Positions 1 through 11,559 of a stretch of DNA of 64,000 nucleotides are shown here, piece after piece. The notes beneath the pieces were generated by a model. That model did no database searches and was not told the origin of the DNA. It was given only the letters and a program-made list of their open reading frames with translations. This DNA comes from Zhengitettix transpicula. Lineage: Eukaryota > Arthropoda > Insecta > Orthoptera > Tetrigidae. The position numbers were made by a program, and so were the translations under genes. Position 1 is the first letter of the stretch. Every line of letters begins with the position of its first letter. The stretch spans positions 59,176,001-59,240,000 of the forward strand of contig CM073596.1 of assembly GCA_037074705.1 (NCBI GenBank), in the 5' to 3' direction.

Positions 1-91
1 GTTACGTGAACTCGGCTCATTTCTCACAGGAGGGGCGGGGGGGGGGGGAATATATGTTTCCAAAAGCAGACGTTAGATGGCTTTAATATCA

Positions 92-112
92 TGTGTGTGT
101 GTGTGTGTGTGT
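92..112. repeat. (GT)n microsatellite
   Basis: About ten uninterrupted GT units. Confidence 0.95.
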
Positions 113-1057
113 AACCCAGAGAGACTTCCGCCCTTATTAGCAAATTCAGACCTTAAAACTTGGATCCATATTTCATAACTTCATAGCTCGGTTAGTATTA
201 ACGAGTTTTTAAATAATTCACCGTGGCCGCTCATATTTGATTAGTTTGGCTTGTCCAGGTGGCCGACCTGCCCCGCTGACGTCACTCTTTAATTACGTCA
301 TTCCAGCAACTGTGTGAAAGCTCACACAAAAGGCCTGACCGAGCTTGGCTGACTGACATCGATCCCCGAATCATTCAAATGACTACTTCAGCCCAGCCCC
401 AACCCCCCAACGTGCTATAATAGAGTTCTAGGACGAGGCCAATTTTTACATGTAAAACATAGGGACGTTACGACGGGAATAATAGGAAATCATAAGCCTA
501 AAAATATAGAGTATAGATTTTTTTTTCCGGCAATGGGCGACGTAATTTCACACTTCACGACACAGGAGACTGACGCATAAAAATGATCACCCCCTAAATT
601 AGACAACCAGAAACTGCGAGAATATTTTTCCCGGCGTTCAGAAGAACGTTTCGATCACTCCCAAAAAATAAATTTCCGTCTTCAGGGGGAAAAAAAGACT
701 GGGCTCAAGAGTCAGATCACTCCTCAAAAAAAAAAATATTTCATATGGACGGCTTAGCAGAAGTCAACAACAAAAAAAAATTTCCTTCTGCTCGGGTCCT
801 CCTTTTAATGATGGATTTATTTTGGCCATCTTTGATTCGTAGTGAATAAAATTATTCTCCAGTATTTAATTTAAACAAATTGCTTTTACAGGCTTCTATT
901 TTAACACGCTGAAATTTTTTTTATTATTGAAATAATATTATATAACACACACACACAAATATATATATATATATACACACATATATGCATAGTGACGCTT
1001 GAAAACTGTGCTGTGACGTCACGGTCCCTGCGATCAGAGTAATCGTTATCACAACTT

Positions 1058-1060
<3 letters not shown>

Positions 1061-1100
<40 letters not shown>
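1061..1100. repeat. (TA)20 microsatellite
   Basis: Forty uninterrupted bases of alternating T and A. Confidence 0.97.
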
Positions 1101-1101
<1 letters not shown>

Positions 1102-1498
1102 TGACTATTGTGAAAACTCATAAATTTTCGACCACGGAGATCAGCATGGTCCATCAATTTTTTAATTTTTTTTTTTAAAGAATGGAGTGTTACATTATAT
1201 TTGGGTTGGAGGTCGGGTAAGCTCCGGTTAGCACCACGAAAATAACTTTGGAACACTTGCGCCGATATTAATTGTATATCTTAACAAACCGGGAGGGGGG
1301 GGGGCGGGTTCCCAATAAAGGAATTTTATTTTTAAATTAATTATATATACATATATAAATATTATTCAGAACAGTTCAGTTCTCAAGAATTAGAAATAAA
1401 ATTCAAGGAAAAGAATAGATAGGACGGTTTTAGAATAAACTCTGATTAATTTTTTTAAAAAATAAAGTATTTGAAGGTACTGATGGATATTTATTGAA

Positions 1499-1501
<3 letters not shown>

Positions 1502-1538
<37 letters not shown>
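1502..1538. repeat. (TA)n microsatellite, left flank of a possible element
   Basis: Alternating TA that runs directly into ATTGTAAT. The same terminal octamer borders elements at 23395 and 34954. Confidence 0.95.
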
Positions 1539-1541
<3 letters not shown>

Positions 1542-2174
1542 AATGATTATACTTTTACCATATATAAAAAAATATTACATAAAAATACCAAAAAAAATAC
1601 ATTAAAAAATTGATTGGCCGCCAGCAGCTATACATATAGTCTGCAAAAAAATTAACAATAATTAGCTCCGGCTTGGTAAATAAAATCCTCCTCCTCTACA
1701 AGGTAATGTGGGCGGCTCGGTAGCTATTCATGAACAGAGCTTATGTTCCGCACTGTGTAAAATAATATTTAACTTCTGAAGGCACTTTACATTAATGGTG
1801 ACCCTTACTTTAACTTGTGGCGTCAGTCGACTTGCAGTGGATCACTCACTGGTCTTGTAGCAGTCCCACGATCTCCTTCTTCGGCCTCCACGCGATGGAC
1901 GTCCACACTCCAAGACTTTTGTTCCTTACAGCTCCTCAAATTTTCCACCCTCTCGCCTCTCTCACTCCACTTTCAGTCCTCTCTCTCTCTCTCTCTCTCC
2001 CGGGTGCGGAGTATATATCCTTACTCCACCCCCCCCCCCCCGCAAACGATGCAAAAAAAAGGGACGCGTACCCTCGGCTTCTTAGGGCCTCTCCGGCGCA
2101 CGTGCACTTTTAATTAATTCCCCCTCAGGCGCGCGGATAAAGGGCGGCCACTTACCGATGTTATTAATTACAAT
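1537..2174. mobile_element. Possible TA-microsatellite-inserted MITE (638 bp)
   Basis: The segment begins ATTGTAAT and ends ATTACAAT, the exact inverse. TA repeats flank both sides, as for the much better supported elements at 23395-23569 and 34954-36380. Beyond the terminal octamer the inverted match is weak. The interior carries a CT run and a 12-base C run near 2030-2041. No transposase is seen. Confidence 0.3.
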
Positions 2175-3295
2175 ATATATATATATATATATATATATGT
2201 AAAAAAATTGTTAAGTTAATAAATAAACATGAAACGACCGGTTTTATTTTTTTTTGGGTCAGGAAACAAGAGGCCTAAAGAAAAACATAATTACAATATA
2301 TGACGTTTCTATCCACATTAATTTCGGTACTAAAATGAAAATAAGATTGAGCTAATATCAGAATGGTCAGTTTTAAAGGTTGAAAAAAAAACAATCAGTG
2401 GTCAATTATTATTATTATTATTCCAGAAATGAGGAACACAAGGATTGTCAAAATATTAAAAATGGGTTGGTTTTTACCTACGTCAAGTTAATTAAATATT
2501 GAATTAGTTTTAAACATTATTTTTAGTCTGGTTTATTTTCTTAATGGCTGTAGAAAGTCATACACGCTGGTGAAAGACGGGGGTTGGAGGGGGGGGGATA
2601 CTGAGACGGAGTGACGTCATGAAGGAGGGCCAAGAGCGCCCTCAGCTTTAGGGACTGAGGTACACGGACGCCTTGGCAGCCGCAGACCAACTCTACACGT
2701 CGGGCCAGCGGGGTCAAGGGACGATAGGGGATGTGTGTGAGGTGGTGTCTGTCCTCTGGCCTCGCCTGCCTGGTCTGCCTCGTGTCCGTTTATTGATTTG
2801 TGGTGTCGGAGGGGGGCGGGGGCGGACGGGACGTTGCGTGCCTGAGCTCCTACCTAGGCTCATTCCCTCACTGCGTGACACACGCACACACACACACACA
2901 CACTCGCAGGACTAGCAAGCACCACATCCTTAGCCGTCGGCTCTGGATTGACCGTCATTGAATTGATCATAACACCCTCTATTTTTGGATATATTTAAAA
3001 ATGTTGTAGTCTTCCGGTTCGACCGTCAATGTTCCAAATATAATTTAATTGTAAAAAGAAAAATGAGTATAATGAATAAGAAAGATAGCCAAATACAGAA
3101 GAAAAAAAATTAAAATATAAATTAATATTATCACTTTATTATTGGTGTTAAAAAATAATATTAAGAAAAAGGAATAGATGAGAAGGTTTCTGGAAATATT
3201 AACGTCTGAAAATTTATTTAGAGGATATTTTAAGATATTAGTGAGGCTTGAACACTGTCTATGAGACAGTGATGATGAGAGGAATAAATAATCAA
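2175..3295. other. Gene-free stretch
   Basis: AT-rich to 2560, then GC-richer to 2950 with a TGACGTCA site at 2612-2619 and a CA repeat near 2881-2902. From about 3079 there is a stray copy of the fold-back flank AATAAGAAAGATAGCC. Frames in the GC-rich part have no convincing codon pattern. Confidence 0.5.
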
Positions 3296-3650
3296 ACATT
3301 TTAATAAGAAAGATAGCCAATTCAGACAACAAAAGAAGTGATAATATAAACACCACACTATAACGTCGTTTCTGGGGATCCTTGTCCCCATTTCCTCAGC
3401 TGCGGAGAAGAGCCCTTAGTGACACAACTGCACTACTCAGTTGACAAAACTGGTATTTATATTATAGAAGTGATCATATAAATACCACACAATGTTTCCC
3501 AGACCCTTGTTCCTTTCATCAGGTTGCTAAGAAGAGCCTAGAGCGACACAACTGCACTCGTCACTCGACAAAACACAAAATCACCCAGAAACGTTCTGTG
3601 GTATTTATGTTATCCCCTTTTTTGTCTGTACCTGTCGATCTTCCTTATTA
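3296..3650. mobile_element. Fold-back element, GAAACGTTGTGTGG family
   Basis: The left arm (AATAAGAAAGATAGCCAA, then AGACAA and AAGAAGTGATAATATAAA) is repeated in inverse at the right edge near 3600-3650. Between the arms lie two further copies of the shared core, each reading in reverse complement as CTGANGA-type sequence, a short stem, then GAAACG or a close variant. A conserved block with CTAGAGCGACACAACTGCAC lies between cores. There is no coding capacity. Confidence 0.65.
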
Positions 3651-3789
3651 ATTATTTTCAATCATACGTAAAAAAATATTTTTTTTTGGTATGTAACCCT
3701 ATAAATAATATTCAGACATACTTGTATAATAAAAATTATCATTTTGTAAGACCTCCGTTTCTCAATGTATTTTTGTGTTTAAAATAATA

Positions 3790-4740
3790 GTAACATCTGT
3801 ACTCCTGAAGATGTCCAAATTCAGGGACGAAACGTCGTGTTTTTTAAAAGTTTGAATATCTTTATTTGACAGTAAAATTAATTAAACTAAGGCTCAACGT
3901 TAGTAGGTTTGTTTTATTGCCTTTCTCTTCTCGTGTATTGTTAAAGTGTGACTGTTTTTAGTCCTGTCGTGCTTTGGGCGGTCGTAGAGGACTCAAGGCT
4001 GCCCGTAATAAATTGGTGGTTACTGCAGTTTTTTATATTAGACGTATATATATATACATATATACATTAAAACCAGAGAAACATCATATGATGATCCATG
4101 AGGCATGCCCCGCTGTTAGAATTGAAATTGAGAGCGTCGGAAGTCCGTACTCCTGAAGATGTCCCAATTCAGAGACGAAACGTCGTGTTTTTTAAAAGTT
4201 TGTCTATTTTATTTGACAGTAAAATTAATTAAAGTCAGGCTCAACGTTAGTAGCTTTATTTTATTGTCGTTCTCTTCTCGTGTATTTATAAAGTGTGACT
4301 ACATTTAGTCCTGTCGTGCTTTGGGCGGTCGTAGAGGACTCAAGGCTGCCCGTAATAAATTGGTGGTTACTGCAGTATTTTATATTAGACGTATATATAT
4401 ATATACATATATACATTAAAACCAGAGAAACATCATATGATGATCCATGAGGCATGCCCCGCTGTTAGAATTGAAATTGAGAGCGTCGGAAGTCCGTACT
4501 CCTGAAGATGTCCCAATTCAGAGACGAAACGTCGTGTTTTTTTAAAAGTTTGTCTATTTTATTTGACAGTAAAATTAATTAAAGTCAGGCTCAACGTTAG
4601 TAGCTTTATTTTATTGTCGTTCCCTTCTCGTGTATTTATAAAGTGTGACTACATTTAGTCCTGTCGTGCTTTGGGCGGTCGTAGAGGACTCAAGGCTGCC
4701 CGTAATAAATTAGTGTTTGCTGCAGTTCTTTTTATTAGTC

Positions 4741-4776
<36 letters not shown>

Positions 4777-4857
4777 TAAAACCAGAGAAACATCATATGA
4801 TGATCCATGAGGCATGCCCCGCTGTTTGAATTGAAATTGAGAGCGTTGGAAGTCATC
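3790..4857 (+). repeat. Tandem array, 349-bp unit x3, with hammerhead-like motif
   Basis: Three head-to-tail units have the motif CTGAAGATGTCC at 3804, 4153 and 4502, a spacing of 349. Each unit continues to a GACGAAACGTCGTG segment, a unique middle part (GGGCGGTCGTAGAGGACTC), a TA microsatellite of variable length and a shared end near GAGAGCGT. The second and third copies are nearly identical over long stretches, which indicates recent amplification. The conserved core can form GUC/GAC between CUGAAGA and GAAACG. Confidence 0.85.
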
Positions 4858-4979
4858 AGTTCGGTTTGGGTCGCTGGCAAAAGGGCAAATAACAGAATCT
4901 CGGACAGATAAGAATATATCAGTGTTAATATATCAGTAATTAATATATCGTAATTAAAAGGTCAGTAAACAGATGGAGA

Positions 4980-5149
4980 CTAGTCTTCAGTGATCTTTAC
5001 CACTGGTCGTCTGATGTTGCTTTCCTTCTCTGAGTCGCCTTGGTCCAAACTCCCCTCCCCCTCTCTGATGAACGTCACATCACGATAATCTTCGTAATGT
5101 ATTTGATTTGGATTGTACTTTACATATTGGCGAGGCTCGAAGCCACGTC
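4980..5149 (-). CDS. Putative terminal coding exon, unknown protein
   Basis: On the minus strand an acceptor, CTTCAG, ends at 5150, preceded by a pyrimidine-leaning stretch. It is followed by 2 bases completing a codon and 55 sense codons to a TAG at 4980-4982. The peptide starts RGFEPRQYVKYNP, includes HYEDYRDVTFIREGEG and ends RPVVKITED. Its mixed, charged composition is unlike the repeat-derived frames around it. It would be the last coding exon of a minus-strand gene entering in phase 1. I do not recognise the family, and the only support is splice-site shape, composition and the open frame. It sits just downstream of the 349-bp array, which may occupy the 3' flank. Confidence 0.45.
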
Positions 5150-5770
5150 CTGAAGGTAATTGCAAGCGAAGGCTATTACAGGTAATGCCCTAATTACATG
5201 GGTAGGCGCTCTATTCTGAAGGCTTGTTTGTCCGGCAATTACGTCGCTATTTGCGTCACTGCCGGATGACGCCCCCTCCTGACACCACCACACACACACA
5301 CTTCTTTTTTTTATTTATTTCGGCACAGTTCCAGAGAAGGACAAGGACGCAAACACGCCAACAGATACGGGAAACACATCGACTCTCTAAAAATTACGTC
5401 ACGTGGACTGTGTTTTAACTATTTTAACATTAATGAGGTTTATGAATTTTCTTCAACATCCTCGTCACACTTTGAACCTTAAACGAAGACTCAAAAAAAG
5501 TCCTTTCAATTAGACTCAACATTTACATTTTTTTTAAATACTTTGTATGATCAATGCATTGGATCCTCCAGTTCTTAAATATTGTATCGTATGTAAAACA
5601 ATTCACCTTCGTTTCCCACACTATTTATCACTTCTTGTAAATCTTATCTTAATTTTTCCCACATTTATCAATTCCACCAACCATCATCTTAATTTTTGTT
5701 TTTGGTCAATTTACAAATTATTTGTCGGGGAATAACCAGTTCTTCTGGATAACTACTTTTGTAAATAAAT
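5150..5770. other. Gene-free stretch
   Basis: If the exon at 4980-5149 is real this is intron. It holds a CA repeat near 5288 and AT-rich DNA; nothing else is recognised. Confidence 0.5.
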
Positions 5771-5940
5771 AAAAAAATATGGCCGAATTCAGACCAGAGA
5801 AGTGGTGATAATATAAGTACCAGTTTTGTCAACTGAGCAGTGCAGTTGTGTCGCTCTAGGCTCTTCTTAGCAACCTGAAGAAAGGCACAAGGGGTCCGGG
5901 AACAGTTGTGTGGTATTTATATTATCACTTCTATAATATA

Positions 5941-6703
5941 AATAATAAAAAAGAATGTAAATACCAGGTTTGTCGCTGTAGGTTCTTCTTAGCAACCTGA
6001 TGAAAGGAACAAGGGTCCGGGAAACGTTGTGTACTATTTATGTTATCACTTCAATAATATAAATACCAGTTTTGCCAACTGAGCAGTGCAGTTTTGTTGC
6101 TCTAGGGCCCTTCTTAGCAACCTGAAGAAAGGAACAAGGGGTCCGGGAACCGTTGTGTGGTATTTATATTATCACTTGTATAATATAAATAATACAAAAG
6201 AATGTAAATACCAGGATTGTCGCTGTAGGTTCTCCTTAGCAACCTGATGAAAGGAACAAGGGTCCGGGAAACGTTGTGTGCTATTTATATTATCACTTCT
6301 ACAATATAAATACCAGTTTTGCCAACTGAGCAGTGAAGTTTTGTCGCTCTAGGCTCTTCTTAGCAACCTGAAGAAAGGCACAAGGGGTCCGGGAACCGTT
6401 GTGTGCTAGTTATATTATCACTTCTATAATATAAATACCAGTTTTCTCCACTGAGCAGTGTAGTTGTGTCGCTCTATGGCTCATCTTAGCGACCTGATGA
6501 AAGGAACAAGGGTCCGGGAGACGTTGTGTGGTATTTATATTATCACTTCTATAATATAAATAATAAAAAATAATATAAATACCAGTTTTGTCCTCTGAGC
6601 AGTGTAGTTGTGTCGTTCTAGGGCTCATCTTAGCAACCTGAAGAAAGGAACAAGGGGTCCGGGAGACGTTGTGTTGTATTTATATTATCACTTCTATAAT
6701 ATA
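5941..6703 (+). repeat. 763-bp higher-order repeat, copy 1
   Basis: Begins AATAATAAAAAAGAATGTAA and contains several core units in a fixed order. The same order restarts at 6704. Confidence 0.9.
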
Positions 6704-7466
6704 AATAATAAAAAAGAATGTAAATACCAGGTTTGTCGCTGTAGGTTCTTCTTAGCAACCTGATGAAAGGAACAAGGGTCCGGGAAACGTTGTGTACTAT
6801 TTATGTTATCACTTCAATAATATAAATACCAGTTTTGCCAACTGAGCAGTGCAGTTTTGTTGCTCTAGGGCCCTTCTTAGCAACCTGAAGAAAGGAACAA
6901 GGGGTCCGGGAACCGTTGTGTGGTATTTATATTATCACTTGTATAATATAAATAATACAAAAGAATGTAAATACCAGGATTGTCGCTGTAGGTTCTCCTT
7001 AGCAACCTGATGAAAGGAACAAGGGTCCGGGAAACGTTGTGTGCTATTTATATTATCACTTCTACAATATAAATACCAGTTTTGCCAACTGAGCAGTGAA
7101 GTTTTGTCGCTCTAGGCTCTTCTTAGCAACCTGAAGAAAGGCACAAGGGGTCCGGGAACCGTTGTGTGCTAGTTATATTATCACTTCTATAATATAAATA
7201 CCAGTTTTCTCCACTGAGCAGTGTAGTTGTGTCGCTCTATGGCTCATCTTAGCGACCTGATGAAAGGAACAAGGGTCCGGGAGACGTTGTGTGGTATTTA
7301 TATTATCACTTCTATAATATAAATAATAAAAAATAATATAAATACCAGTTTTGTCCTCTGAGCAGTGTAGTTGTGTCGTTCTAGGGCTCATCTTAGCAAC
7401 CTGAAGAAAGGAACAAGGGGTCCGGGAGACGTTGTGTTGTATTTATATTATCACTTCTATAATATA
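6704..7466 (+). repeat. 763-bp higher-order repeat, copy 2
   Basis: Starts exactly 763 bases after copy 1. I saw no mismatch in the parts I aligned, so the duplication is very recent, or it is an assembly duplication. After 7466 the match decays. Confidence 0.9.
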
Positions 7467-7722
7467 AATAATAAAAAAGAATGTAACTACCAGGTTTGTC
7501 GCTGTAACTTCTTCTTAGCAACCTGATGAAAGGAACAAGGGTCTGGGAAACGTTGAGTGCTATTTATATTATCACTTCTATAATATAAATAATAAAAAAT
7601 AATGTAAATACCAGTTTTGTCGCTCTTCTTAGCAACCTGATGAAAGGAACAAGGGTACGGGAAACGTTGTGTGGTATTTATATTATCACTTCTTTGGTCT
7701 GAATGTGGCTATCCTTTTTTAT

Positions 7723-8999
7723 TATTAATTTTTAATCAGTCGTAATTTTTTATTTTATTTTAAATAGTTTTATTGTTATTGCATCCCAACTATTTTCTTC
7801 ATCCATCAGTCCTCATATAACATGTTGTTGTGGCCTCGAATTACATCCGTACAGTTAACTTCTCATTTAATTCCTTGTACTTCAGCAGAGTAACTTAGTA
7901 CATTGATAGCGATGTTGTCTTCCACGTCTTGCATTCTTCCTTCCCTCCCCCTCTCCATCCACCTTATAAATGAACCTAGACGGTGCTGCTGCTAGTGTTT
8001 TGAGGTGTTACCTGTATTTCGCTTTCGTCGTCCCCGATTTAGCACACACGTAACGTCTTGCCGACAAGAACTCACTCACTCACTCAATCTGTTATTCAAA
8101 AGTTTGCGCCTGTTCCACTTGAAGCAGACAGCTTCTCTTCACCTCCCTCACTCTCGCGCTGGCGGGGGCGGGGGCGGGGGTGTGCAGGAGGCAAAAACTT
8201 CTACCTAGACACGACGAGCAGATGGCGACATCGGCCCTGGCAGATTTCTCCAGCAGCACCGACAACGAACTTTACTGATTTATGAATATTTGAAGCCTCC
8301 TATGACTTTTTAAAGAGGAAATGGGCTTCCCCAACCAGAAAACAAAAAAAAAAGAAGAAGAAGAAGAGGGAGAACCTCCCTGCGAGCGAAAAAAAAAAGA
8401 AGAGGAAAATCACGCCACGTTGGATCTGAACCGCAGAAGACCCTAGAAACAACAACAGCCTGCAGAAATAATTTATTCGGAATGAACTTTTATTTCACAT
8501 CTTTACCCCCCCCCCCGCCACCCCTCTAAAGTATCAACGATTTTAATCAAATTAAAAATACTGAAAGAAAATATTGGATCCAGTCCTCGGGCCGGATTAC
8601 ACTAAGTAGGCCCACAGCAGCACGACCCATCTTGAAAGTAACATTATTTTAAATTCCCCCCCCCCCACCCTCCCAGTTTTCTAGGTTGAAAGGGAATTTT
8701 CTATTTGTTTTTCCGTGTCGTCCAATTTTCCACTTCTGAGCCGACGTGAACCGTAACAACAACAAAAAATCTTTCTTTCAGTATTATTCTAACAGTATAA
8801 CATAAGAAGAAGGCCTAGAAAAAAAACTTCAGTCACGGGCGAGAAAAGGTAGAAAAATTAAATGGTGGGGATTCTTTGGCAACCTAGACGGAAAAATTAT
8901 AAGACTAAACGCACTTTTTTCTAAAATCATGTACCGGGGGAGGGTAACGAAGCGTGGTAAGACGCACGGGATACGGTATCGTTCAGCAGATAACACTTA
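7723..8999. other. Gene-free stretch with poly-C and GA-rich tracts
   Basis: Holds TATAAAT near 7965, a GGGGGC-rich block near 8163-8180, GAA-type purine repeats near 8350-8405 and C runs near 8505 and 8660. No exon was found. Confidence 0.5.
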
Positions 9000-9001
9000 C
9001 A

Positions 9002-9050
9002 CCTGACGAACGCAACAAGGTTCGCGGAAACGATTCTGTGGTATTTATTC
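9002..9050 (+). repeat. Fragment of the fold-back core
   Basis: ACCTGACGAACGCAACAAGG, then GGAAACG and TGTGGTATTTAT, match the right arm of the fold-back family. Only one arm is present. Confidence 0.6.
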
Positions 9051-9060
9051 ACCTGATTTT

Positions 9061-9350
9061 CTAGCCTTGGTGCCCGGCGTTGCCACGTGTACTTAATTCT
9101 ATATTAATCGTTAGTCAAGAAAGTGATTTAACCTAAATATAACTGTGTCTGTTGTCTCTGTATGACTCCTTCTGTAATCTGCACGTGGTCTTTGTATCCG
9201 ACAACGCCATTTTGGTGGAATGACGTTGCTGATGATAAACGCGTATTCCGGATGACGCACAAAACAGACTATGTCCTCTGGTACACCCGTGGGGCCGTGG
9301 GGGGGGGGGCGGGGGGGGGTAGAAGTAGTATAATAAATAATAACTGATGC
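9061..9350 (-). mobile_element. Helitron-like 3' end (truncated)
   Basis: Read on the minus strand, GGCAACGCCGGGCACC is followed within a few bases by CTAG. This matches the hairpin-plus-CTAG layout of Helitron 3' ends and is shared with 18889-18915 and 21845-21872. Upstream sequence has no recognisable Rep/helicase. A G run at 9299-9319 lies inside. The 5' limit was not found, so the extent is approximate. Confidence 0.4.
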
Positions 9351-9635
9351 GCTTCTAGAAAGTCACAGCTGCAGCTGACGACGACGATAAAGAAGGACAT
9401 TTATGGTAGGCCACAGGCTTGTGTCTCCTACTACCACGAAAACCAATCGGAATCATTGTAAGATATGACCACTTCCTGGAACATCTGTCAACGATTTCGC
9501 TGCGTTTTTTTTAAAGAAAAACAAACATTTCGAGTCAATTTTCTGAAATGACGCGGAAAATCCGAAGAGTGTAGATTTAATTAAATAAAGGAATGTATCC
9601 TGAAAGTTGAGTAAAAATCGATCTGAGAAGGATAG

Positions 9636-10405
9636 CCAAATACAGACAAAAGAAGGGATAACATAAATACCACACAACGCGTCTGGAAGCCTTGTTCCTT
9701 TCTTCAGGTGCCGAAAGAAGTGAAGAGTCTACAGACTCGTGCGTTTTTTTTTGTGTGTTTCTCTAGGCGATTCTTAAAACGTGAAGAAAGGAACAATGTG
9801 TGAACCAGAGAGAGAGAGAGATCTGGAGGACCTTTGGGGATGCCTTCTCCTCTCTCTGGTTATTTGAACTACAAGAGCCGAGGCACATCGGCCCTGTTTT
9901 GAGAGGTTGTATGTTCCTGTGGTCGCAGACCTACCTTGGGGCATACGGTCAGAGTTGTTCGCTGTTCCCATTGGAATAGTCGGCCAGCTGCCTCCTAAAC
10001 TGGTCAAGGCACGGTGAGGAGGAAAGCTGCGACCCCCTCGGCAAACCCCTCTCTCCCGCCATCCAGGGTAGGGCGTGTGGGACAAGTACCACAAATGCCC
10101 GACCAACCTGAGGCAGGTTTTTCTACGGTTTTCCCCTGCATCACGTTGAGGCGAATTGCCGGTGTAGGATCCTTAAACCGTAGCCCGGGGGCCCCTAGTT
10201 AACCCTTGGCTACCTTCCTCTACCTTTCCGCATCCCCCATTTCCCTCCCTTTCCTATGCTATAAGAGGGGAGTTGCCACTATGTGGATTACCCTCATGTA
10301 ACCTGTCTACACCTACCAAAAAAAAAAAAAACAAGGATCCAAGAAACGTTGTGTCGTGTTTACATACTCACTTCTGTTATCTGTATTTGTCTATCTTTCT
10401 TATTA
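9636..10405. mobile_element. Fold-back element interrupted by a SINE-like insertion
   Basis: The left half (GGATAGCCAAATACAGACAA to the GAAGAAAGGAACAA core at about 9795) and the right half (ACAAGGATCCAAGAAACGTT to TGTCTATCTTTCTTATTATT) are the two parts of one fold-back element. They are split by the SINE-like copy at about 9830-10331. AACAA-like sequence flanks the insert on both sides, compatible with a short target duplication merging into the A tail. Confidence 0.65.
9830..10331 (+). mobile_element. SINE-like element, copy 1 (A-tailed)
   Basis: Plus-oriented member of the most frequent dispersed family here. Landmarks in order are CTTTGGGGATGCC, GAGCCGAGGCAC, GGGGCATACGGT, GGCCAGCTGCCTCCTAAACT, GGGACAAGTACC, AATGCCCGACC, TAGGATCCTTAAAC, CCTTGGCTACCTTCC, CCGCATCCCC and GTGGATTACCCTCATGTA, then an A run at 10318-10331. 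The A-rich 3' end implies retrotransposition by a LINE. No coding potential and no clear pol III boxes were found. Confidence 0.75.
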
Positions 10406-10409
10406 TTAA

Positions 10410-11390
10410 GTTTTCAATCAGACGTTATATTTGTTGTTTTTTTTCATTTCTACCTGCATTTTAATTAGTAAAGCCAAGGTACAGTGATAAAAAAAAAGGT
10501 TTAAAGACGAGCTGACAAGAATTACTTTTGGTCACGCCTTTATTTGAATGATGATACTCTATATATAAATAAAAAACAGTTGTATACAGATGTCGGATGA
10601 AACTACTTTGTAAATTAGTGATAGAGGAAGCTCATTTACACGCGCGTCATCAACCCAGAGAATTGGCGGGCTCCAGAAATACTGTTTAACCAGAGTAGTA
10701 GGCTTATGTGAAACCAATCGTCTGTCTGTCTATTCAGGCTCAATGAGGGCATCATTAAAAGCGGATAACAATTTGTTACTCCCCCCCCCACCTTTTTTCT
10801 CCCCCCTGGTGGTGGGGTAGTGCTGCATTGCAATAGAGTGAAAGAGTGGAGGGGTGGGGGGGGAGGAAAATCACATTGAGCAGCATGTCGCGGAAATTTG
10901 CCAAATTGCCACACCCCCGATGCAAGCAAGCTGCTTTACTGTATCACACGACACGCAATTCTAGCGAGGAAACCGGGGGGTGGGGGGTGGGGGGTGGGAG
11001 GGACAAATAAAAATTGGCTTTTTCGCAGGAGAAGCAGCGGCAATGGGAGGGAAGACCCAATTTAAAACGCGTCCTCCCTTCTTCTCCCACACCCCCCCCC
11101 CCACACACACAACCCCCCCGCGCTGTTTAATATTGCAGCGGCATGTTCACACCCAACCAGCCAGCCCTAGGAGCATCGATTGCTGGTTGTCACGCGACAG
11201 AACTGCAATATTCTTCCCGTTCGTTCCGTTGACGGTCCAGGAATGTGGATCTCTCGTCCCCCGACCCCCGCCGCCATCCAGATCACACACAACACCACCA
11301 CCAACCAACCACCCGCCATGACGACGACGACGGACAACGGCTGACAACGAATCCCTGCCGTCGGCGGGATTCTGCACGGTAAACAAAAGA
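10410..11390. other. Gene-free stretch rich in G/C runs
   Basis: Contains many G or C runs (near 10784, 10853, 10975, 11090 and 11110) and an AC-rich part. The frames are low-complexity proline/glycine strings, not protein. Confidence 0.55.
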
Positions 11391-11394
11391 CCTC

Positions 11395-11505
11395 ATAATG
11401 AATAATATAAATACCACACAACGTTTCTGAGATCCTTGGTCAGGTGCGCGAAGAAGAGCCTAGAGCGACACAACTGCACTTGATCAGTTGACAAAACTCA
11501 ATCAG
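11395..11505 (-). repeat. Half of a fold-back element
   Basis: AATATAAATACCACACAACG, then TTTCTGAGATCC and GAGCGACACAACTGCAC, are the left arm and middle block. The right arm is missing. Confidence 0.7.
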
Positions 11506-11559
11506 ACGTAAATTTTGTTCATCATGTATGCATTTACGTTAAACACGTGGACATATTGC

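Larger units (their letters stand above)
1..1536. other. Gene-free, low-complexity stretch
   Basis: No exon or recognisable element was seen. The stretch holds a 12-base G run at 37-48, a GT repeat at 92-112, several poly-A tracts between 500 and 780, a TA microsatellite at 1061-1100 and a TGACGTCA (CRE-type) site near 1013. Reading frames here come from the TA and GT repeats. Confidence 0.6.
5771..7722. mobile_element. Large fold-back element filled with a core tandem array
   Basis: The left edge reads AATATGGCCGAATTCAGACC then GAAGTGGTGATAATATAA. The right edge near 7675-7722 carries its inverse (TTATATTATCACTTCTTTGG, then TCTGAATGTGGCTATCC). Between them are more than a dozen plus-strand repeats with CTGATGA or CTGAAGA, an AAGGAACAAGGGTCC-type stem, GGGAAACGTTGTGTG, then TATTTATATTATCACTTC. 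The array has grown by higher-order duplication (see 5941-7466). No protein is encoded; short frames on either strand simply follow the repeats. Confidence 0.8.

Noticed and set aside
1815..2117. Two overlapping ~100-codon frames near 1.8-2.1 kb
   Set aside because: Both run through CT and C runs and both are open at once, which points to composition, not coding.
3804..4530. Calling the CTGAAGA...GAAACG motif a functional hammerhead ribozyme outright
   Set aside because: One extra base separates CUGANGA from helix II and I found no helix I; reported as a lead only.
6410..7391. Two identical 72-residue frames and similar peptides (ESNKG-type) in the 26 and 29 kb arrays
   Set aside because: They follow tandem nucleotide repeats exactly and vanish when the unit phase shifts; the DNA repeat explains them.
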